In this document: piece after piece, positions 1 through 9,238 of the stretch
Layout of the letters: every line of letters begins with the position of its first letter
How positions within the stretch are numbered: position 1 is the stretch's first letter
From: Leucobacter exalbidus
GTDB lineage: Bacteria; Actinomycetota; Actinomycetes; Actinomycetales; Microbacteriaceae
Direction: 5' to 3'
NCBI RefSeq assembly: GCF_017834145.1
Contig: NZ_JAFIDA010000001.1
Coordinates: forward strand, 2,294,001 to 2,358,000
DNA: 64,000 bases
Program-made: the position numbers and the translations under genes
Notes under the pieces: model-generated
The model's database searches: none
The model's input: only the letters and a program-made list of their open reading frames with translations
What the model was told of the DNA's origin: nothing

Positions 1-2
1 CC

Positions 3-305
3 CGGGCGAACGCAATCGTGAACCAGAACTACATGATCAGCGTGAACTGCGCAGGCCCGGTGGGCCGTGGCCGCAGCATCGCGGTGGGCCCCGAGGGTTG
101 GGTGCTCGCTGAAGCCGGGCTCGGCGAGGAAACGCTGGTTGTGCCGTTCTCGCGCGCAGAGGTCACCCGGGTGCGCACCGAGGGCACCGCCGGATCCAAC
201 CGGCTGTGGCACCAGTTCGGCCCGACCGATGCGCCGGTGCCCCTGCCGATGTACGAGGGGCGCATCGACCCGCGCACCTGGACGCCGCGCACCACCGCTG
301 ATTAG
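3..305 (+). CDS. C-N hydrolase (nitrilase) family protein, C-terminal part only
   Basis: The window opens inside this gene; the frame is open from base 3 and ends at TAG 303-305, leaving 100 residues. The piece carries the C-terminal nitrilase-superfamily signature: RANAIVNQNY (the conserved 'RA-x-EN-x-Y' strand), a VN-x-AG turn, then a G-x-S-x-x-x-P-x-G block (GRGRSIAVGPEGW). The catalytic Glu-Lys-Cys residues lie upstream, outside the window, so the substrate cannot be read. Family members hydrolyse amides, nitriles or N-carbamoyl amines in the cytoplasm. The next gene is a putrescine-importer-like permease 60 bases on, so an amine or carbamoyl-amine amidase is a reasonable guess, but only from context. 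Confidence 0.8.
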   Translation, partial: RANAIVNQNYMISVNCAGPVGRGRSIAVGPEGWVLAEAGLGEETLVVPFSRAEVTRVRTEGTAGSNRLWHQFGPTDAPVPLPMYEGRIDPRTWTPRTTAD

Positions 306-365
306 AAGCACCACCCCTGCACTGCTGCACGCTGCACCCTGACTGACGATTAACAACGGAGTACC

Positions 366-1706
366 ATGTCACAACCACCAACAGCGATCACGCTGAAACG
401 CACGCTGAACCTGTCGTCGCTCGTCATCTTCGGCCTCGCGTATCTCACCCCACTGATCGTGCTGGGCATCTTTGGGGTCATCGCAGCAGAGACCGACGGG
501 GCCAGTTCGAGTGCCTACCTCATCGCGCTCGTCGCCATGCTGTTCACGGCGAACAGCTACGGCCGCATGGCCTCGGCCTACCCCGAGGCCGGTTCGGCGT
601 ACACCTACGTGCGACGCACGATCGGCGGCCGCATCGGTTTTCTCGTCGGCTGGGCCACCATGCTCGACTACCTCTTCTTGCCCATGGTGATCTGGCTCAT
701 CGGCGGCTCGTACCTGCAGGCCCAGTTCCCCGGCATTCCCATGCCGGTGTGGATTCTCGGCTTCATCGTGCTCACCACCGCGCTGAACATCATCGGCATC
801 AAGGTGGCCGACCGGGTGAACCTCATCTTGATGTCGTTCCAGATTCTCGTGATCGTATTCTTCGTGGCGCTCGCCTTCGCTGAAGTGGCGCGCACCGACG
901 GGGCCGCGGGCCTCATTAGTACCTCACCGTTCGTGGGCGAGGACTTCGGGCTCACGGGCATCACTGCCGGCGCCGCCATCGCCGCGTACTCGTTCCTCGG
1001 CTTTGACGCGGTCACAACGCTCACCGAAGAAACGATCGAACCTAAGAAAACCGTGCCCAAGGCGATCATGTTGATCGCGCTGATCGGCGGCGGTATCTTC
1101 GTGCTCGTGTCATACGCGGTGCAGCTCGTGCACCCCGGTGGCGTGTTTGAAAACTCTGACGCGGCAGCATTCGAAATCGCCGTGCGCATCGGCGGCGCCT
1201 TCTTCGGCGCCGTGTTCTTGGCGGCGCTCGTCGTCGCTCAGTTCACCTCGGGTATCGCGGCGCAGGCCGCGGGCAGCCGCTTGCTGTTCGCAATGGGCCG
1301 CGACGGCGTACTGCCCAAGCGCATCTTCGGCGTGCTCAACCGCCGGTTCCACACCCCGCTGTTCAGCATTCTCGCGATCGCCCTCGTTGGGGTCATCGCG
1401 ATCTTCATGGACGTGGCTACCTCCACCTCGTTCATCAACTTCGGCGCATTCATCGCGTTTACGATGGTCAACCTGTCGGTCATCGTGTTCTGGGCGAAGC
1501 GGCGCAAGGCCGGTGAACACCTGAACGTGTTCCTCTACCTGCTGTGCCCGATCATCGGCGTGCTCGTGATTTTGTTCTTGCTCGTGCAGCTCGACATTCA
1601 CGCCATCACACTCGGCAGCATTTGGGTCGCTGTCGGCGTGATCATTCTCGCCGTGGTCACCCGCGGGTTCCGTCACCAGCCTCCGTCGCTCGCGGTCACC
1701 GAGTAG
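366..1706 (+). CDS. APC-superfamily permease, PuuP (putrescine importer)-like
   Basis: A 446-residue polytopic protein with about twelve hydrophobic helices. Stretches such as GLAYLTP near the N terminus, YPEAGSAYTYVRR, LDYLFLPM, YSFLGFDAVTTLTEET and SRLLFAMGRDGVLP follow the Escherichia coli putrescine importer PuuP more closely than generic amino-acid permeases, so putrescine or a related amine/amino acid driven by the proton gradient is the likely substrate. The ATG is preceded by GGAG at short spacing. It follows the C-N hydrolase and probably shares its transcript. The gene converges on the sirtuin with only about 25 bases between them. Family assignment is firm; the exact substrate is inference. 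Confidence 0.85.
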   Translation: MSQPPTAITLKRTLNLSSLVIFGLAYLTPLIVLGIFGVIAAETDGASSSAYLIALVAMLFTANSYGRMASAYPEAGSAYTYVRRTIGGRIGFLVGWATMLDYLFLPMVIWLIGGSYLQAQFPGIPMPVWILGFIVLTTALNIIGIKVADRVNLILMSFQILVIVFFVALAFAEVARTDGAAGLISTSPFVGEDFGLTGITAGAAIAAYSFLGFDAVTTLTEETIEPKKTVPKAIMLIALIGGGIFVLVSYAVQLVHPGGVFENSDAAAFEIAVRIGGAFFGAVFLAALVVAQFTSGIAAQAAGSRLLFAMGRDGVLPKRIFGVLNRRFHTPLFSILAIALVGVIAIFMDVATSTSFINFGAFIAFTMVNLSVIVFWAKRRKAGEHLNVFLYLLCPIIGVLVILFLLVQLDIHAITLGSIWVAVGVIILAVVTRGFRHQPPSLAVTE

Positions 1707-1730
1707 CGATTGATCACCCGGTGCTGCGGC

Positions 1731-2570
1731 TCACCCCAACAGGTCGGCCGCGGCACCGAGCACCTCGCTCGTGCCGCCCTCGATGCGCAGCGTGGTCGAG
1801 GCGCGGGCATCGACGGCGGTCGGGCCATGATTGATCACCACAATCGGCAGCCCTAAGCGTTCGGCCCGGTGCACGAGCCGCATGCCCGTGTTCACCGCGA
1901 GCGAAGTGCCCGCAAGAATCAGGCTGCCGGCGTGCTCCACCAGCGCCGCCGCCGATTGAAACACGGGCGTGGGCACCATTTCACCAAAGTAGACGACGTC
2001 GGGCCGCAAGATCCCGCCGCACGCCTCACACTCGGGCACCGCGACACCCGCCAACTGGGTGACCTCGGCGTCACCGTCGGGTGCGATCTGGGCGTGCGCG
2101 TGCGCCTCGGCATACCCGGGGTTGCGTGCGTCAAACTGCGCGAGCACCGTGGCACGCGTGAACGTGCGATGGCAGCGGGTGCACACGATGACATCGCCAC
2201 GACCGTGCAGCTCGACAACGGTGCGCGATCCGGCAGCGCGGTGTAGCCCGTCGACGTTTTGCGTCGCCACCCCCGTGACGTGCCCGCCCATTTCGAGCCG
2301 GGCCAGCGCGAGATGCCCGGTGTTGGGGCTGAGGCCCGACATGCGGGCCGCGCCCACGCGGGCACCGGCCCAAAACCTGCGGCGGTAGGCCTCATCGGCC
2401 ATGAACTCACTGATGCGCATGGGGGTGCGGGGCGGGGATCCGGCGCCGCGATAATCGGGGATGCCAGAGTCGGTTGACAGGCCCGCGCCCGTGAGCACCG
2501 CCGCGGGGCCCGCGGCCACGATCTCGGCGAGCCGCGCCAGCTCGGCAGATGGGTGGGAGTCGTGCTGCAC
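1731..2570 (-). CDS. NAD-dependent protein deacylase, Sir2 (sirtuin) family
   Basis: 279 residues from a GTG start with GGAGG four bases upstream. It shows the ordered sirtuin motifs: GAGLSTDSGIPDYRG for NAD binding near residue 28, TQNVDGLH in the nicotinamide pocket, the catalytic His in ELHG, a zinc ribbon of two Cys pairs (CTRC and CEAC), and GTSLAVNTG for ribose contacts. The protein removes acyl groups from lysines using NAD in the cytoplasm. The spacing between the Cys pairs and a long H/A-rich insertion resemble class II (SIRT4-like) bacterial sirtuins. It lies 18 bases downstream of the PucR-type regulator on the same strand, so the two may be co-transcribed. Confidence 0.93.
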   Translation of the reverse strand: MQHDSHPSAELARLAEIVAAGPAAVLTGAGLSTDSGIPDYRGAGSPPRTPMRISEFMADEAYRRRFWAGARVGAARMSGLSPNTGHLALARLEMGGHVTGVATQNVDGLHRAAGSRTVVELHGRGDVIVCTRCHRTFTRATVLAQFDARNPGYAEAHAHAQIAPDGDAEVTQLAGVAVPECEACGGILRPDVVYFGEMVPTPVFQSAAALVEHAGSLILAGTSLAVNTGMRLVHRAERLGLPIVVINHGPTAVDARASTTLRIEGGTSEVLGAAADLLG

Positions 2571-2588
2571 GGGGCCTCCGATCGGGCC

Positions 2589-4262
2589 TCACGCGACGGG
2601 CGTGTGAGGCGGGGTGTCAGCGCGTAACTGCAACCACACTGCCAGCATCATATCTGGCTCGCCCAGGGGCAGCTCGGTGTGCTGCTCGATCTGGCGCAGC
2701 CGGTACCGCACTGTGTTCTCGTGCACGCCGAGGGCGCGGGCCGTGCGCGCGATGCTGCCAAAGCTCGCGCACCAGGCCGCGAGCGTGGTTGCGAACTCGG
2801 GGGAGTCTGTCATTAGGGCACGCAGCGCCGGATCGCGCAGCTCGGGGGCCGCCGCAAATAGCTTCTCGACCTGTTCAAACAGCAGCCGCGGCCGCAGCAG
2901 ATCAACCGTCACGATGCGGGCGGCAGGTGGTGCGGGGGAGCCCGCCTGCTCGGGGGTCGCGAACCTTGGCGCCGGGCCCGCCGCGAGCGCGAGCAGCCGG
3001 TCGGCGATCTCTCGCAGCCCCGCCACCGAGCTTGCCCGGTGCGCGATGCCGGGCAGTGCCACCAGCGTGCCCGGGGTGATCAGCCGATCAATGATCGGCA
3101 GCAGCGGGGCCACGAGCTCACCGAGGGGGCGCGTGGGATCGTGCGTGACGAGCGCGTAGACGCTCGTGCCGCGGGTGAGGGTCACCGTTTCAGTGTGGTG
3201 TAGCGAGAGGTGGCGCTGCACCGTCGACCGCAGCTGTGCCAGCACCGAACCGTGCTCGACCGCGGGCGGGCTGAACGCGAGCAGTGCGGCGCCGCGCTCC
3301 TCGGTCATACCCAGCTCGGCGAGCTCGCTGCCCACCACCTGATGCCCGTCGAGCAGGGTGCGCAGCCGATTCTCGCGTGGAATCTGGGTGGCATTGCGCA
3401 CCTGAATGTTGTCGAGCATGTGGGCGGCGGCCACCGACGCGGCCGTCACCACCCGCTCACGCTGCTCGGCGGTCAGCCCGGGCTCACCCGAGGCATCGAT
3501 CACCCAGATCGTGCCGAGCGGCAGCCGGCCCGCCCGAATCGCCATCGCCACACGGGGCTCCTCGTCACCGAGCCGCGGGTACTTAATCGGTTCGGTGGCG
3601 CGCAGCACGGTGCGGTACTGGTCATCATTAAACGGCGACCCTGGCACCTGGCGGGTCAAAATGCCCTGGGTTCTCAGTGCGTCGATGAGCTGCCCGGGCA
3701 CTGACGAGTACGCGATGATGCGGCGCCCAAGATCTTCGACAGCCACCGAGCCGCCGAAGAAACTCGCGAGCTCGTTGGCGAGCGCATACAGTGGCTCGGT
3801 GCCGCGGTTGCGGTGCGCATCTTCGCTGTGGCGCCGCTCCCCAAACGACTGCGCGAGCAGCGCGTCGAAGAGCCGCCAGCTCAGCCGCTCGGGCAGCCGC
3901 AAAAACACGAGCCCGCGACGGTGCGCGATGGCGCCAAGCATCGGCAGATCATCATCGACGCACTTGATTGCGACCGCCGCGGCCCCCGCAGCCACCGCGT
4001 GCTGCGCGAGCTGCTCATACGCCGCCGCATCGCCGCCCCCGGCCGACGGCGCCAGCAACACCACATCGGGGTCACCTGCCTGCACATCAAACGGATCGTA
4101 AAACTCGGCACCGCGCACTTCACGGCCGCCGTTAGCCTGGCCGATCTGCGCACACACGTGCTCACCGAGCTCAGCCAGTAGTTCGTGCAGCGTCATGGTG
4201 CGCAGCACATCATCGCGCACGGGCACACCGTCCACCGGGCTTGGAGCTTTCACCGAATCCAT
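2589..4262 (-). CDS. PucR-family transcriptional regulator
   Basis: 557 residues. The first ~140 residues are a PucR ligand-sensing domain, the middle contains a degenerate GGDEF-like region, and the C terminus (about residues 495-545) is the PucR helix-turn-helix: ARALGVHENTVRYRLRQIE. Family members activate purine, amino-acid or polyamine catabolic genes on sensing a metabolite. It is transcribed away from the decarboxylase gene, with about 80 bases between the starts, and is therefore the probable regulator of the decarboxylase/ABC importer set and possibly of itself and the sirtuin. A palindrome TTGCGCAA sits in the shared promoter region. Inducer unknown. Confidence 0.92.
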   Translation of the reverse strand: MDSVKAPSPVDGVPVRDDVLRTMTLHELLAELGEHVCAQIGQANGGREVRGAEFYDPFDVQAGDPDVVLLAPSAGGGDAAAYEQLAQHAVAAGAAAVAIKCVDDDLPMLGAIAHRRGLVFLRLPERLSWRLFDALLAQSFGERRHSEDAHRNRGTEPLYALANELASFFGGSVAVEDLGRRIIAYSSVPGQLIDALRTQGILTRQVPGSPFNDDQYRTVLRATEPIKYPRLGDEEPRVAMAIRAGRLPLGTIWVIDASGEPGLTAEQRERVVTAASVAAAHMLDNIQVRNATQIPRENRLRTLLDGHQVVGSELAELGMTEERGAALLAFSPPAVEHGSVLAQLRSTVQRHLSLHHTETVTLTRGTSVYALVTHDPTRPLGELVAPLLPIIDRLITPGTLVALPGIAHRASSVAGLREIADRLLALAAGPAPRFATPEQAGSPAPPAARIVTVDLLRPRLLFEQVEKLFAAAPELRDPALRALMTDSPEFATTLAAWCASFGSIARTARALGVHENTVRYRLRQIEQHTELPLGEPDMMLAVWLQLRADTPPHTPVA

Positions 4263-4302
4263 ACGTTGAAGTTATCTGAAAACTACAAAACTTGCGAGGG
4301 CA

Positions 4303-4310
4303 TTGCGCAA
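4303..4310. promoter_or_regulatory. palindrome TTGCGCAA in the PucR/decarboxylase divergent promoter
   Basis: The 83-base gap between the divergent starts contains the perfect 8-base palindrome TTGCGCAA directly followed by TAGTGT, a plausible -10 hexamer for the decarboxylase gene. It is the only clear dyad in the gap, so it is a candidate operator. A palindrome this short can occur by chance. Confidence 0.3.
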
Positions 4311-4345
4311 TAGTGTGGACAAGCAACGACGCGAACGGAGACAAC

Positions 4346-5698
4346 ATGGCAACGACGTCAGCGCCCCTCACCACGGCAGCGCACACGCGGCACGCACAGC
4401 CCGCCCCCACCGGCACCCGCCTCGGCGAACTCTGGGATGTGCTCCCCGAAGAATCAGGCAGCACCCCCGAAGGCACCCTCACCCTCGGCGGAGTCAGCGT
4501 CACCGCACTCGCCGAAGAATATGGCACCCCGCTGCACATCGTCGACGAAACCGGCCTGCGCCGCCAAATCAGACGCTTCATCGACGGGCTGCGCGAACGC
4601 TGGCCCAACTCAGAAGTGCTCTACGCCTCAAAGTCACTGCCCGCCGTGGGCATGTACCGCGTCGCCCAAGAAGAAGGCCTCTCCGTCGACATCGCCGGCG
4701 GCGGCGAACTCCAGCTCGCGCTCGCCGCAGGGGTCGACCCCGCACGGCTCTACTTTCACGGCAACGCGAAGACCGAGGCCGAGCTGCGCATGGCGCTCGA
4801 CGCGGGCGTCGGCACCATCATCGTCGACAACGAAGACGAACTCGACCGGCTCGAGCGCGTCATTACCCGCCCCCAGCGGCTGCTGTTGCGCGTGATCCCC
4901 GGCGTTGAAGCCGAGACACACGCCTCGCAGGCCACCGGCGGCAACGACTCGAAGTTTGGGCTGCCCATGGATCAGGCCGGGCACGCCATCGATCGCATGC
5001 GCGCCCACCCGCTGATGGAGTTTGAGGGAGTGCACCTGCACATCGGGTCGCAGATTCTCAACACCCGCCAGTTCGCGCAGGCCGTCGAAAACATTTCGTC
5101 GGTGGGCACGTTCGCCACCTACGACGTGGGCGGCGGGCTCGGCGTGAAGTACACCTATGACGAGCAAGCCCCCAAGGTGGAGGACTACCTCGACTCGATC
5201 GTGCAGGCCGCCCGCGCGCACCTGCCAGCAGAGGCCAAGATCATGATCGAGCCGGGCCGGGCAATCGTGGCCCGCGCAGGCGTCACCCTCTATCGGGTGG
5301 TGTCGGTGAAGCGCACGGGCAAGGTGTTCGTCGCCGTCGACGGTGGCCTCGCCGATCAGATGGATATTGCCCTCACCGACCAGCGCTACGAAGCGATCAT
5401 CGCCGATCGGCTCACCGAACCGTGGACGGAAGAGGCGCAGCTGGTGGGGCGCCAGTGCGAATCTGGCGACCTGCTCGTCGACCGCGCCGCGTTTCCGCCC
5501 GCCCGCGTGGGCGACCTCGTCGTGATGCCCACCACCGGCGCCTACGCCTACACCATGTCAAACAACTACAACGGTGCGCTGAAGCCCGCCATCGTGTTCG
5601 TGAAGGATGGCGCAGCCCGCCTGGTCACGAGGCGAGAGACCTACGCCGATCTCCTCGCCACACACGAGCCCGCGATCACCGCACCGTCAGGCCAGTAA
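4346..5698 (+). CDS. PLP-dependent decarboxylase, diaminopimelate decarboxylase (LysA) fold, altered substrate motif
   Basis: 450 residues from the ATG at 4346, chosen because GGAG lies five bases upstream. The alanine-racemase-fold type III decarboxylase motifs are present: PLP lysine in YASKS, HxGSQ, the glycine loop DVGGGLG, EPGRAIV, the catalytic CESGD and the aromatic TGAYAYTMSNNYN. Canonical LysA enzymes have DGGM-x-DN-x-RP-x-LY-x-A-x-Y, whose Arg and Tyr hold the distal end of diaminopimelate; here the gap-free equivalent is DGGLADQMDIALTDQRY, so Arg becomes Asp and Tyr becomes Thr. The gene lies between a PucR regulator and an amino-acid ABC importer, not near argS or thrA. A decarboxylase for another diamino acid is likelier than the biosynthetic LysA. 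Confidence 0.85.
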   Translation: MATTSAPLTTAAHTRHAQPAPTGTRLGELWDVLPEESGSTPEGTLTLGGVSVTALAEEYGTPLHIVDETGLRRQIRRFIDGLRERWPNSEVLYASKSLPAVGMYRVAQEEGLSVDIAGGGELQLALAAGVDPARLYFHGNAKTEAELRMALDAGVGTIIVDNEDELDRLERVITRPQRLLLRVIPGVEAETHASQATGGNDSKFGLPMDQAGHAIDRMRAHPLMEFEGVHLHIGSQILNTRQFAQAVENISSVGTFATYDVGGGLGVKYTYDEQAPKVEDYLDSIVQAARAHLPAEAKIMIEPGRAIVARAGVTLYRVVSVKRTGKVFVAVDGGLADQMDIALTDQRYEAIIADRLTEPWTEEAQLVGRQCESGDLLVDRAAFPPARVGDLVVMPTTGAYAYTMSNNYNGALKPAIVFVKDGAARLVTRRETYADLLATHEPAITAPSGQ

Positions 5699-5702
5699 TC
5701 TC

Positions 5703-5733
5703 TTGCCCGGCCCACACCCCGTGGGCCGGGCAA
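5703..5733 (+). terminator. hairpin after the decarboxylase gene
   Basis: A 13-bp perfect stem (TTGCCCGGCCCAC and its complement) with a five-base loop starts five bases after the decarboxylase stop. It lacks a strong T-tract, so it may attenuate rather than fully end transcription into the ABC transporter genes. Confidence 0.6.
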
Positions 5734-5804
5734 CGTGCTTTCTGGGCATCCAGCCCACTACCCCCGCTGTCGCAGTACCCCCTTTCAACGATGAAGGAAC
5801 CCCG

Positions 5805-6731
5805 ATGAAGAAGACACCCCTAACCCTGCTCGCCACCGCCGCCGCCGCGCTCGCCCTCGTGCTCACCGGATGCTCTTCGGGAGCGGGGGAGTCAGACGCC
5901 GCCGACACCGGCCTGAACCTGCCCGCAGGTGATGAGATCAGCACGACCACTGATCCGGAGCTCACCAAGCTGCTGCCCGCCGAGATCATCGAAAAGGGCA
6001 CGATCAACGTGGCCGTCGATATTCCGTTCCCGCCCATGGCGATGTACGACGAGAAGAACCGCGAGATTGGGTTTGATCCCGAGCTGGCGCGGTTGCTCGG
6101 CCAGAAGCTGGGCGTGAATGTATCGCTGAACAAGCAGGCGTTCGACTCGGTGATTCCGTCGCTGCAGGCCGACAAGAACGACATCATTATGAGCGGCATG
6201 AATGATACGCCCGAGCGCCAGAAGACCTTGAGCTTCATCGATTACACCCACGGCGGCTTTGCGATCGCGGTGAAGAAGGGCAACCCCGACAACATCACCA
6301 CGCAGCAAGACCTGTGCGGCATGACGGTGTCGGTGCAGAAAGCGACCGTGCAGGGCGACCTGCTGCGGGCGATGGACTGTGACGTGAAGGTGATGGAGCT
6401 GCCGGGTGACCTCGACGCCCAGACCGCACTGCGCGCCGGCAAGAGCCAGGCCTACGTCGCCGACGCAGTGGTCGCCGAGTACGTCGTCGCCACCACCGAA
6501 GACGGCGAAGCGTTCGACATTGTGCGCGACCCCATCAACCCCGCGGGTTTCAACCCCGTCTTCAGCGGCATCGGTGTGCTGAAGTCAGACACCGAACTGA
6601 TCGACGCGGTGCAGCAGGCGCTGCAGGCCCTGATCGAAGATGGCACCTACCAAGAGGTGCTTGACCGCAGCAACATTGGCGCCTACGCGGTGGAGGCCTC
6701 CAAGGTGAACCAGGGAGCTGACGCAGAATGA
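5805..6731 (+). CDS. amino-acid ABC transporter substrate-binding lipoprotein (family 3)
   Basis: 308 residues from ATG 5805, preceded by AAGGA and starting with a typical lipoprotein signal: MKK, a hydrophobic run, then the lipobox LTGC with acylated Cys near residue 23. The mature part is a family-3 periplasmic-type binding protein: IEKGTINVAVDIPFPPM, then GFDPELARLLGQKLGV, the core signature of polar-amino-acid binding proteins. It should be anchored outside the membrane and deliver an amino acid or diamino acid to the permease encoded next; their reading frames overlap by four bases. An upstream in-frame extension has no signal sequence and is not used. Confidence 0.93.
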   Translation: MKKTPLTLLATAAAALALVLTGCSSGAGESDAADTGLNLPAGDEISTTTDPELTKLLPAEIIEKGTINVAVDIPFPPMAMYDEKNREIGFDPELARLLGQKLGVNVSLNKQAFDSVIPSLQADKNDIIMSGMNDTPERQKTLSFIDYTHGGFAIAVKKGNPDNITTQQDLCGMTVSVQKATVQGDLLRAMDCDVKVMELPGDLDAQTALRAGKSQAYVADAVVAEYVVATTEDGEAFDIVRDPINPAGFNPVFSGIGVLKSDTELIDAVQQALQALIEDGTYQEVLDRSNIGAYAVEASKVNQGADAE

Positions 6732-7696
6732 CGGTCACGGTAGACCAGCTGCAGCTCGGCACCGACGACGATGTCGTCGCGGTGCCGCTGCGCCGGCCGT
6801 GGCGCTGGATCAGCGCCATCGTCGTCTTGGCCCTCGTGGTCAGTTTCGTGGCCGCCATCGCCACGAACCCCAACCTCGACTTCGACACGGTGGGCGAGTT
6901 CGTCTTCGACCCCCGCATCATCGAGGGCGTGTGGCTCACCCTCGTCATTACCGTCGTATCAATGGTGGTCTCGACCCTGCTCTCCATCGTGATCGCGGCG
7001 ATGCGCCTCGCCACAAACCCCGTGCTCACCACCGTGGCGTGGTTCTACGTGTGGGCATTTCGCGGCACCCCCGTGCTCGTGCAGATCGTGCTCTGGGGCT
7101 ACCTCGGCCTGCTCTTTGACAAGATCACCCTCGGGGTGCCGCTCACCGACGTGGTGTTCTGGCAGATGGACACCAACTCGCTCGTCACCCCGTTTGTTGC
7201 GGGTCTGCTCGCGCTCACCCTCAACCAGGCCGCGTACTCGTCAGAGATCGTGCGCGCGGGCATGATGTCGGTGGATGAGGGGCAGCGCGAAGCCGCCTAC
7301 TCACTCGGCATGGCCCCGCTGTACACCTTCCGCCGCGTACTGCTGCCCCAGGCCATGCGCGTCATCATTCCGCCCATGGGCAACGAGCTCATCTCGATGC
7401 TGAAGAACACCTCGCTGCTGTCAGTGATCGCGGTGATGGAGCTGTACACGCAGGCCTCGGTAATCTCGTCATCGAACCTGAAACAGGTGGAGCTACTCAT
7501 CGTGGTGAGCCTGTGGTACCTCTTCATGACCAGCGTGCTGTCGGTGCCGCAGTACTACCTCGAGCGCCGGTACGGCCGCGGCAGCAGCCGCAACCTGCCC
7601 CTCACCCCGCTGCAGCGCCTGCGCGCGGCCGCCAATAAGCGCAAGCCCGGGCCGCCGCCCGCCCCGCCAACCGAGATTGTGAGCGTAGTGGTATGA
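6728..7696 (+). CDS. amino-acid ABC transporter permease
   Basis: 322 residues, starting inside the stop of the binding-protein gene (ATGA overlap). It has one N-terminal helix, then the HisM/GlnP-type permease domain with the EAA loop [20 protein letters not shown] that docks onto the ATPase, and about five more membrane helices. The C terminus is a basic, Pro-rich cytoplasmic tail. A single permease gene implies a homodimeric channel. It forms a tight operon with the binding protein and the ATPase, which again overlaps it by four bases. Confidence 0.93.
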   Translation: MTVTVDQLQLGTDDDVVAVPLRRPWRWISAIVVLALVVSFVAAIATNPNLDFDTVGEFVFDPRIIEGVWLTLVITVVSMVVSTLLSIVIAAMRLATNPVLTTVAWFYVWAFRGTPVLVQIVLWGYLGLLFDKITLGVPLTDVVFWQMDTNSLVTPFVAGLLALTLNQAAYSSEIVRAGMMSVDEGQREAAYSLGMAPLYTFRRVLLPQAMRVIIPPMGNELISMLKNTSLLSVIAVMELYTQASVISSSNLKQVELLIVVSLWYLFMTSVLSVPQYYLERRYGRGSSRNLPLTPLQRLRAAANKRKPGPPPAPPTEIVSVVV

Positions 7697-8508
7697 CGAT
7701 CGTGACTGATAACCAGGCGCCCGCCCGCCCAGGCGCACACCAGCCGGGCGAATCACTCGTCGAAATTCGGCGCGTGCGCAAAAGCTTCGGCAACCATCAG
7801 GTGCTGCGCGATGTTTCGCTCGCGGTGCCCGCCGGCACCGTCACGGTGCTGCTGGGCCCCTCGGGCTCGGGCAAATCGACGCTGCTGCGCTGCGTGAATC
7901 ACCTCGAGACCATCGACGGCGGCCGCATCATCGTCGACGGTGAGCTGATCGGCTACCGCCAGGCGGGGGCAAAAACCCACGAGATGACGCCCAGGCAGAT
8001 CGCGAAGCAGCGCCGCAGCATTGGCATGGTGTTTCAAAAGTTCAACCTGTTTCCGCACCTCACCGCGCTCGAGAACGTGTGCGAAGCCCCCATCGGGGTG
8101 GTGCGGCGCAGCAAGAGCCAGGCGCGTGCGCGGGCCATCGAACTGCTCGACCGCGTGGGGCTCGCCGATTTCGCGGGCCACTACCCGGCGCAGCTGTCGG
8201 GTGGCCAGCAGCAGCGCGTGGCGATTGCCCGCGCGCTCGCCATGGATCCCAAACTGATGCTGTTTGACGAGCCGACGAGCGCGCTCGACCCCGAGCTCGT
8301 GGGTGACGTACTCGACGTGATGCGTGAGCTCGCTCGCGAGGGCATGACCATGATCGTGGTGACCCACGAGATCGGGTTCGCCCGCGGCGTCGCCGACCAG
8401 GTGGTGTTCATGGACGGCGGGGTCGTGGTTGAAGCAGGAACGCCCGAGGACGTGCTCGGAAACCCGCAGCGCCAGCGCACCCGCAACTTCCTCGAGAGCG
8501 TGAAATAA
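7693..8508 (+). CDS. amino-acid ABC transporter ATP-binding protein (GlnQ/HisP type)
   Basis: 271 residues. Walker A is GPSGSGKST, the Q-loop is FQKFNLFPH, the ABC signature is LSGGQQQRV, Walker B is [14 protein letters not shown] and the switch His is in VVTHE. These mark the polar-amino-acid uptake subfamily. It energises import by the preceding permease and binding protein; the start codon overlaps the permease stop (ATGA). The gene is followed by an imperfect hairpin before pyrE, so the operon probably ends here. Confidence 0.95.
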   Translation: MTIVTDNQAPARPGAHQPGESLVEIRRVRKSFGNHQVLRDVSLAVPAGTVTVLLGPSGSGKSTLLRCVNHLETIDGGRIIVDGELIGYRQAGAKTHEMTPRQIAKQRRSIGMVFQKFNLFPHLTALENVCEAPIGVVRRSKSQARARAIELLDRVGLADFAGHYPAQLSGGQQQRVAIARALAMDPKLMLFDEPTSALDPELVGDVLDVMRELAREGMTMIVVTHEIGFARGVADQVVFMDGGVVVEAGTPEDVLGNPQRQRTRNFLESVK

Positions 8509-8523
8509 CGCGATGCGATATTG

Positions 8524-8556
8524 CCCGGTGGCCCCACGAGGGGTGGGGCTGCCGGG
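8524..8556 (+). terminator. imperfect hairpin ending the ABC importer operon
   Basis: CCCGGTGGCCCCAC pairs with GTGGGGCTGCCGGG across a five-base loop with two central mismatches. It abuts the TAGAAT -10 box of pyrE, so it separates the two transcription units. Confidence 0.5.
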
Positions 8557-8568
8557 TAGAATCGCGGT

Positions 8569-9123
8569 ATGACCACCGCGCGCGAACAGCTGATTGAACT
8601 CATCACGAGCGAGGCCGTGTTTCACGGCGACTTTACGCTCACCAGTGGCAAGAAGGCCACCTACTACATCGACCTGCGCAAGCTGTCGCTCGACCACCGG
8701 GCCGCGCCCCTGATCGGCCAGGTCATGCTCGACCTGATCGACGACATCGACGGCGTCGTCGCCGTCGGCGGGCTCACCATGGGCGCCGACCCCATCGCCT
8801 CGGCGATCATGCACCAGGGCGTCGCCCAGGGCAAGATGTACGACTCATTCGTCGTGCGCAAGGAGCCCAAGGATCACGGCCGTGGCCGCCAGGTTGAGGG
8901 CCCCGATCTCAACGGCAAGCGCGTCATCGTCGTCGAAGATACCTCAACGACGGGCGGCTCACCGCTCGCCGCCATCGAAGCCCTTAAGAAGGTCGGCGCC
9001 GAGGTTGTGGCCGTGGCCGTGGTCGTTGACCGCCAGGCCCCCGCCAAGGCACGCATTGAAGAAGCCGGGTACGAGTACCGCTTCGCAATCGGCCTCGAAG
9101 ACCTGGGCCTCGACCCCCAGTAG
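8569..9123 (+). CDS. pyrE: orotate phosphoribosyltransferase
   Basis: 184 residues joining orotate to PRPP to give OMP in pyrimidine synthesis. The PRPP-binding signature VIVVEDTSTTGGSP is at about residues 121-134, and the N-terminal YYIDLRKLSLD and VGGLTMGADPI segments match the family. The length is typical of the short actinobacterial form. A -10-like TAGAAT lies at 8557-8562, exactly six bases before the ATG, and there is no Shine-Dalgarno sequence, which predicts a leaderless mRNA. It stands alone, away from the other pyrimidine genes. Confidence 0.95.
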   Translation: MTTAREQLIELITSEAVFHGDFTLTSGKKATYYIDLRKLSLDHRAAPLIGQVMLDLIDDIDGVVAVGGLTMGADPIASAIMHQGVAQGKMYDSFVVRKEPKDHGRGRQVEGPDLNGKRVIVVEDTSTTGGSPLAAIEALKKVGAEVVAVAVVVDRQAPAKARIEEAGYEYRFAIGLEDLGLDPQ

Positions 9124-9238
9124 CTTGCTCGGCCGGTGAGCCTCCCTGCCGCGCTGACACAGGTCGCGGCGGGGAAGCTCAGCTGGGCGAGCGCATTACC
9201 TCCTGCGTTATTTGAACGACACGAAGGCGTCACGCGAT

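Noticed and set aside
7753..8814. 353-codon minus-strand frame over the ABC ATPase and pyrE
   Set aside because: It crosses two well-supported plus-strand genes and has no recognisable domain.
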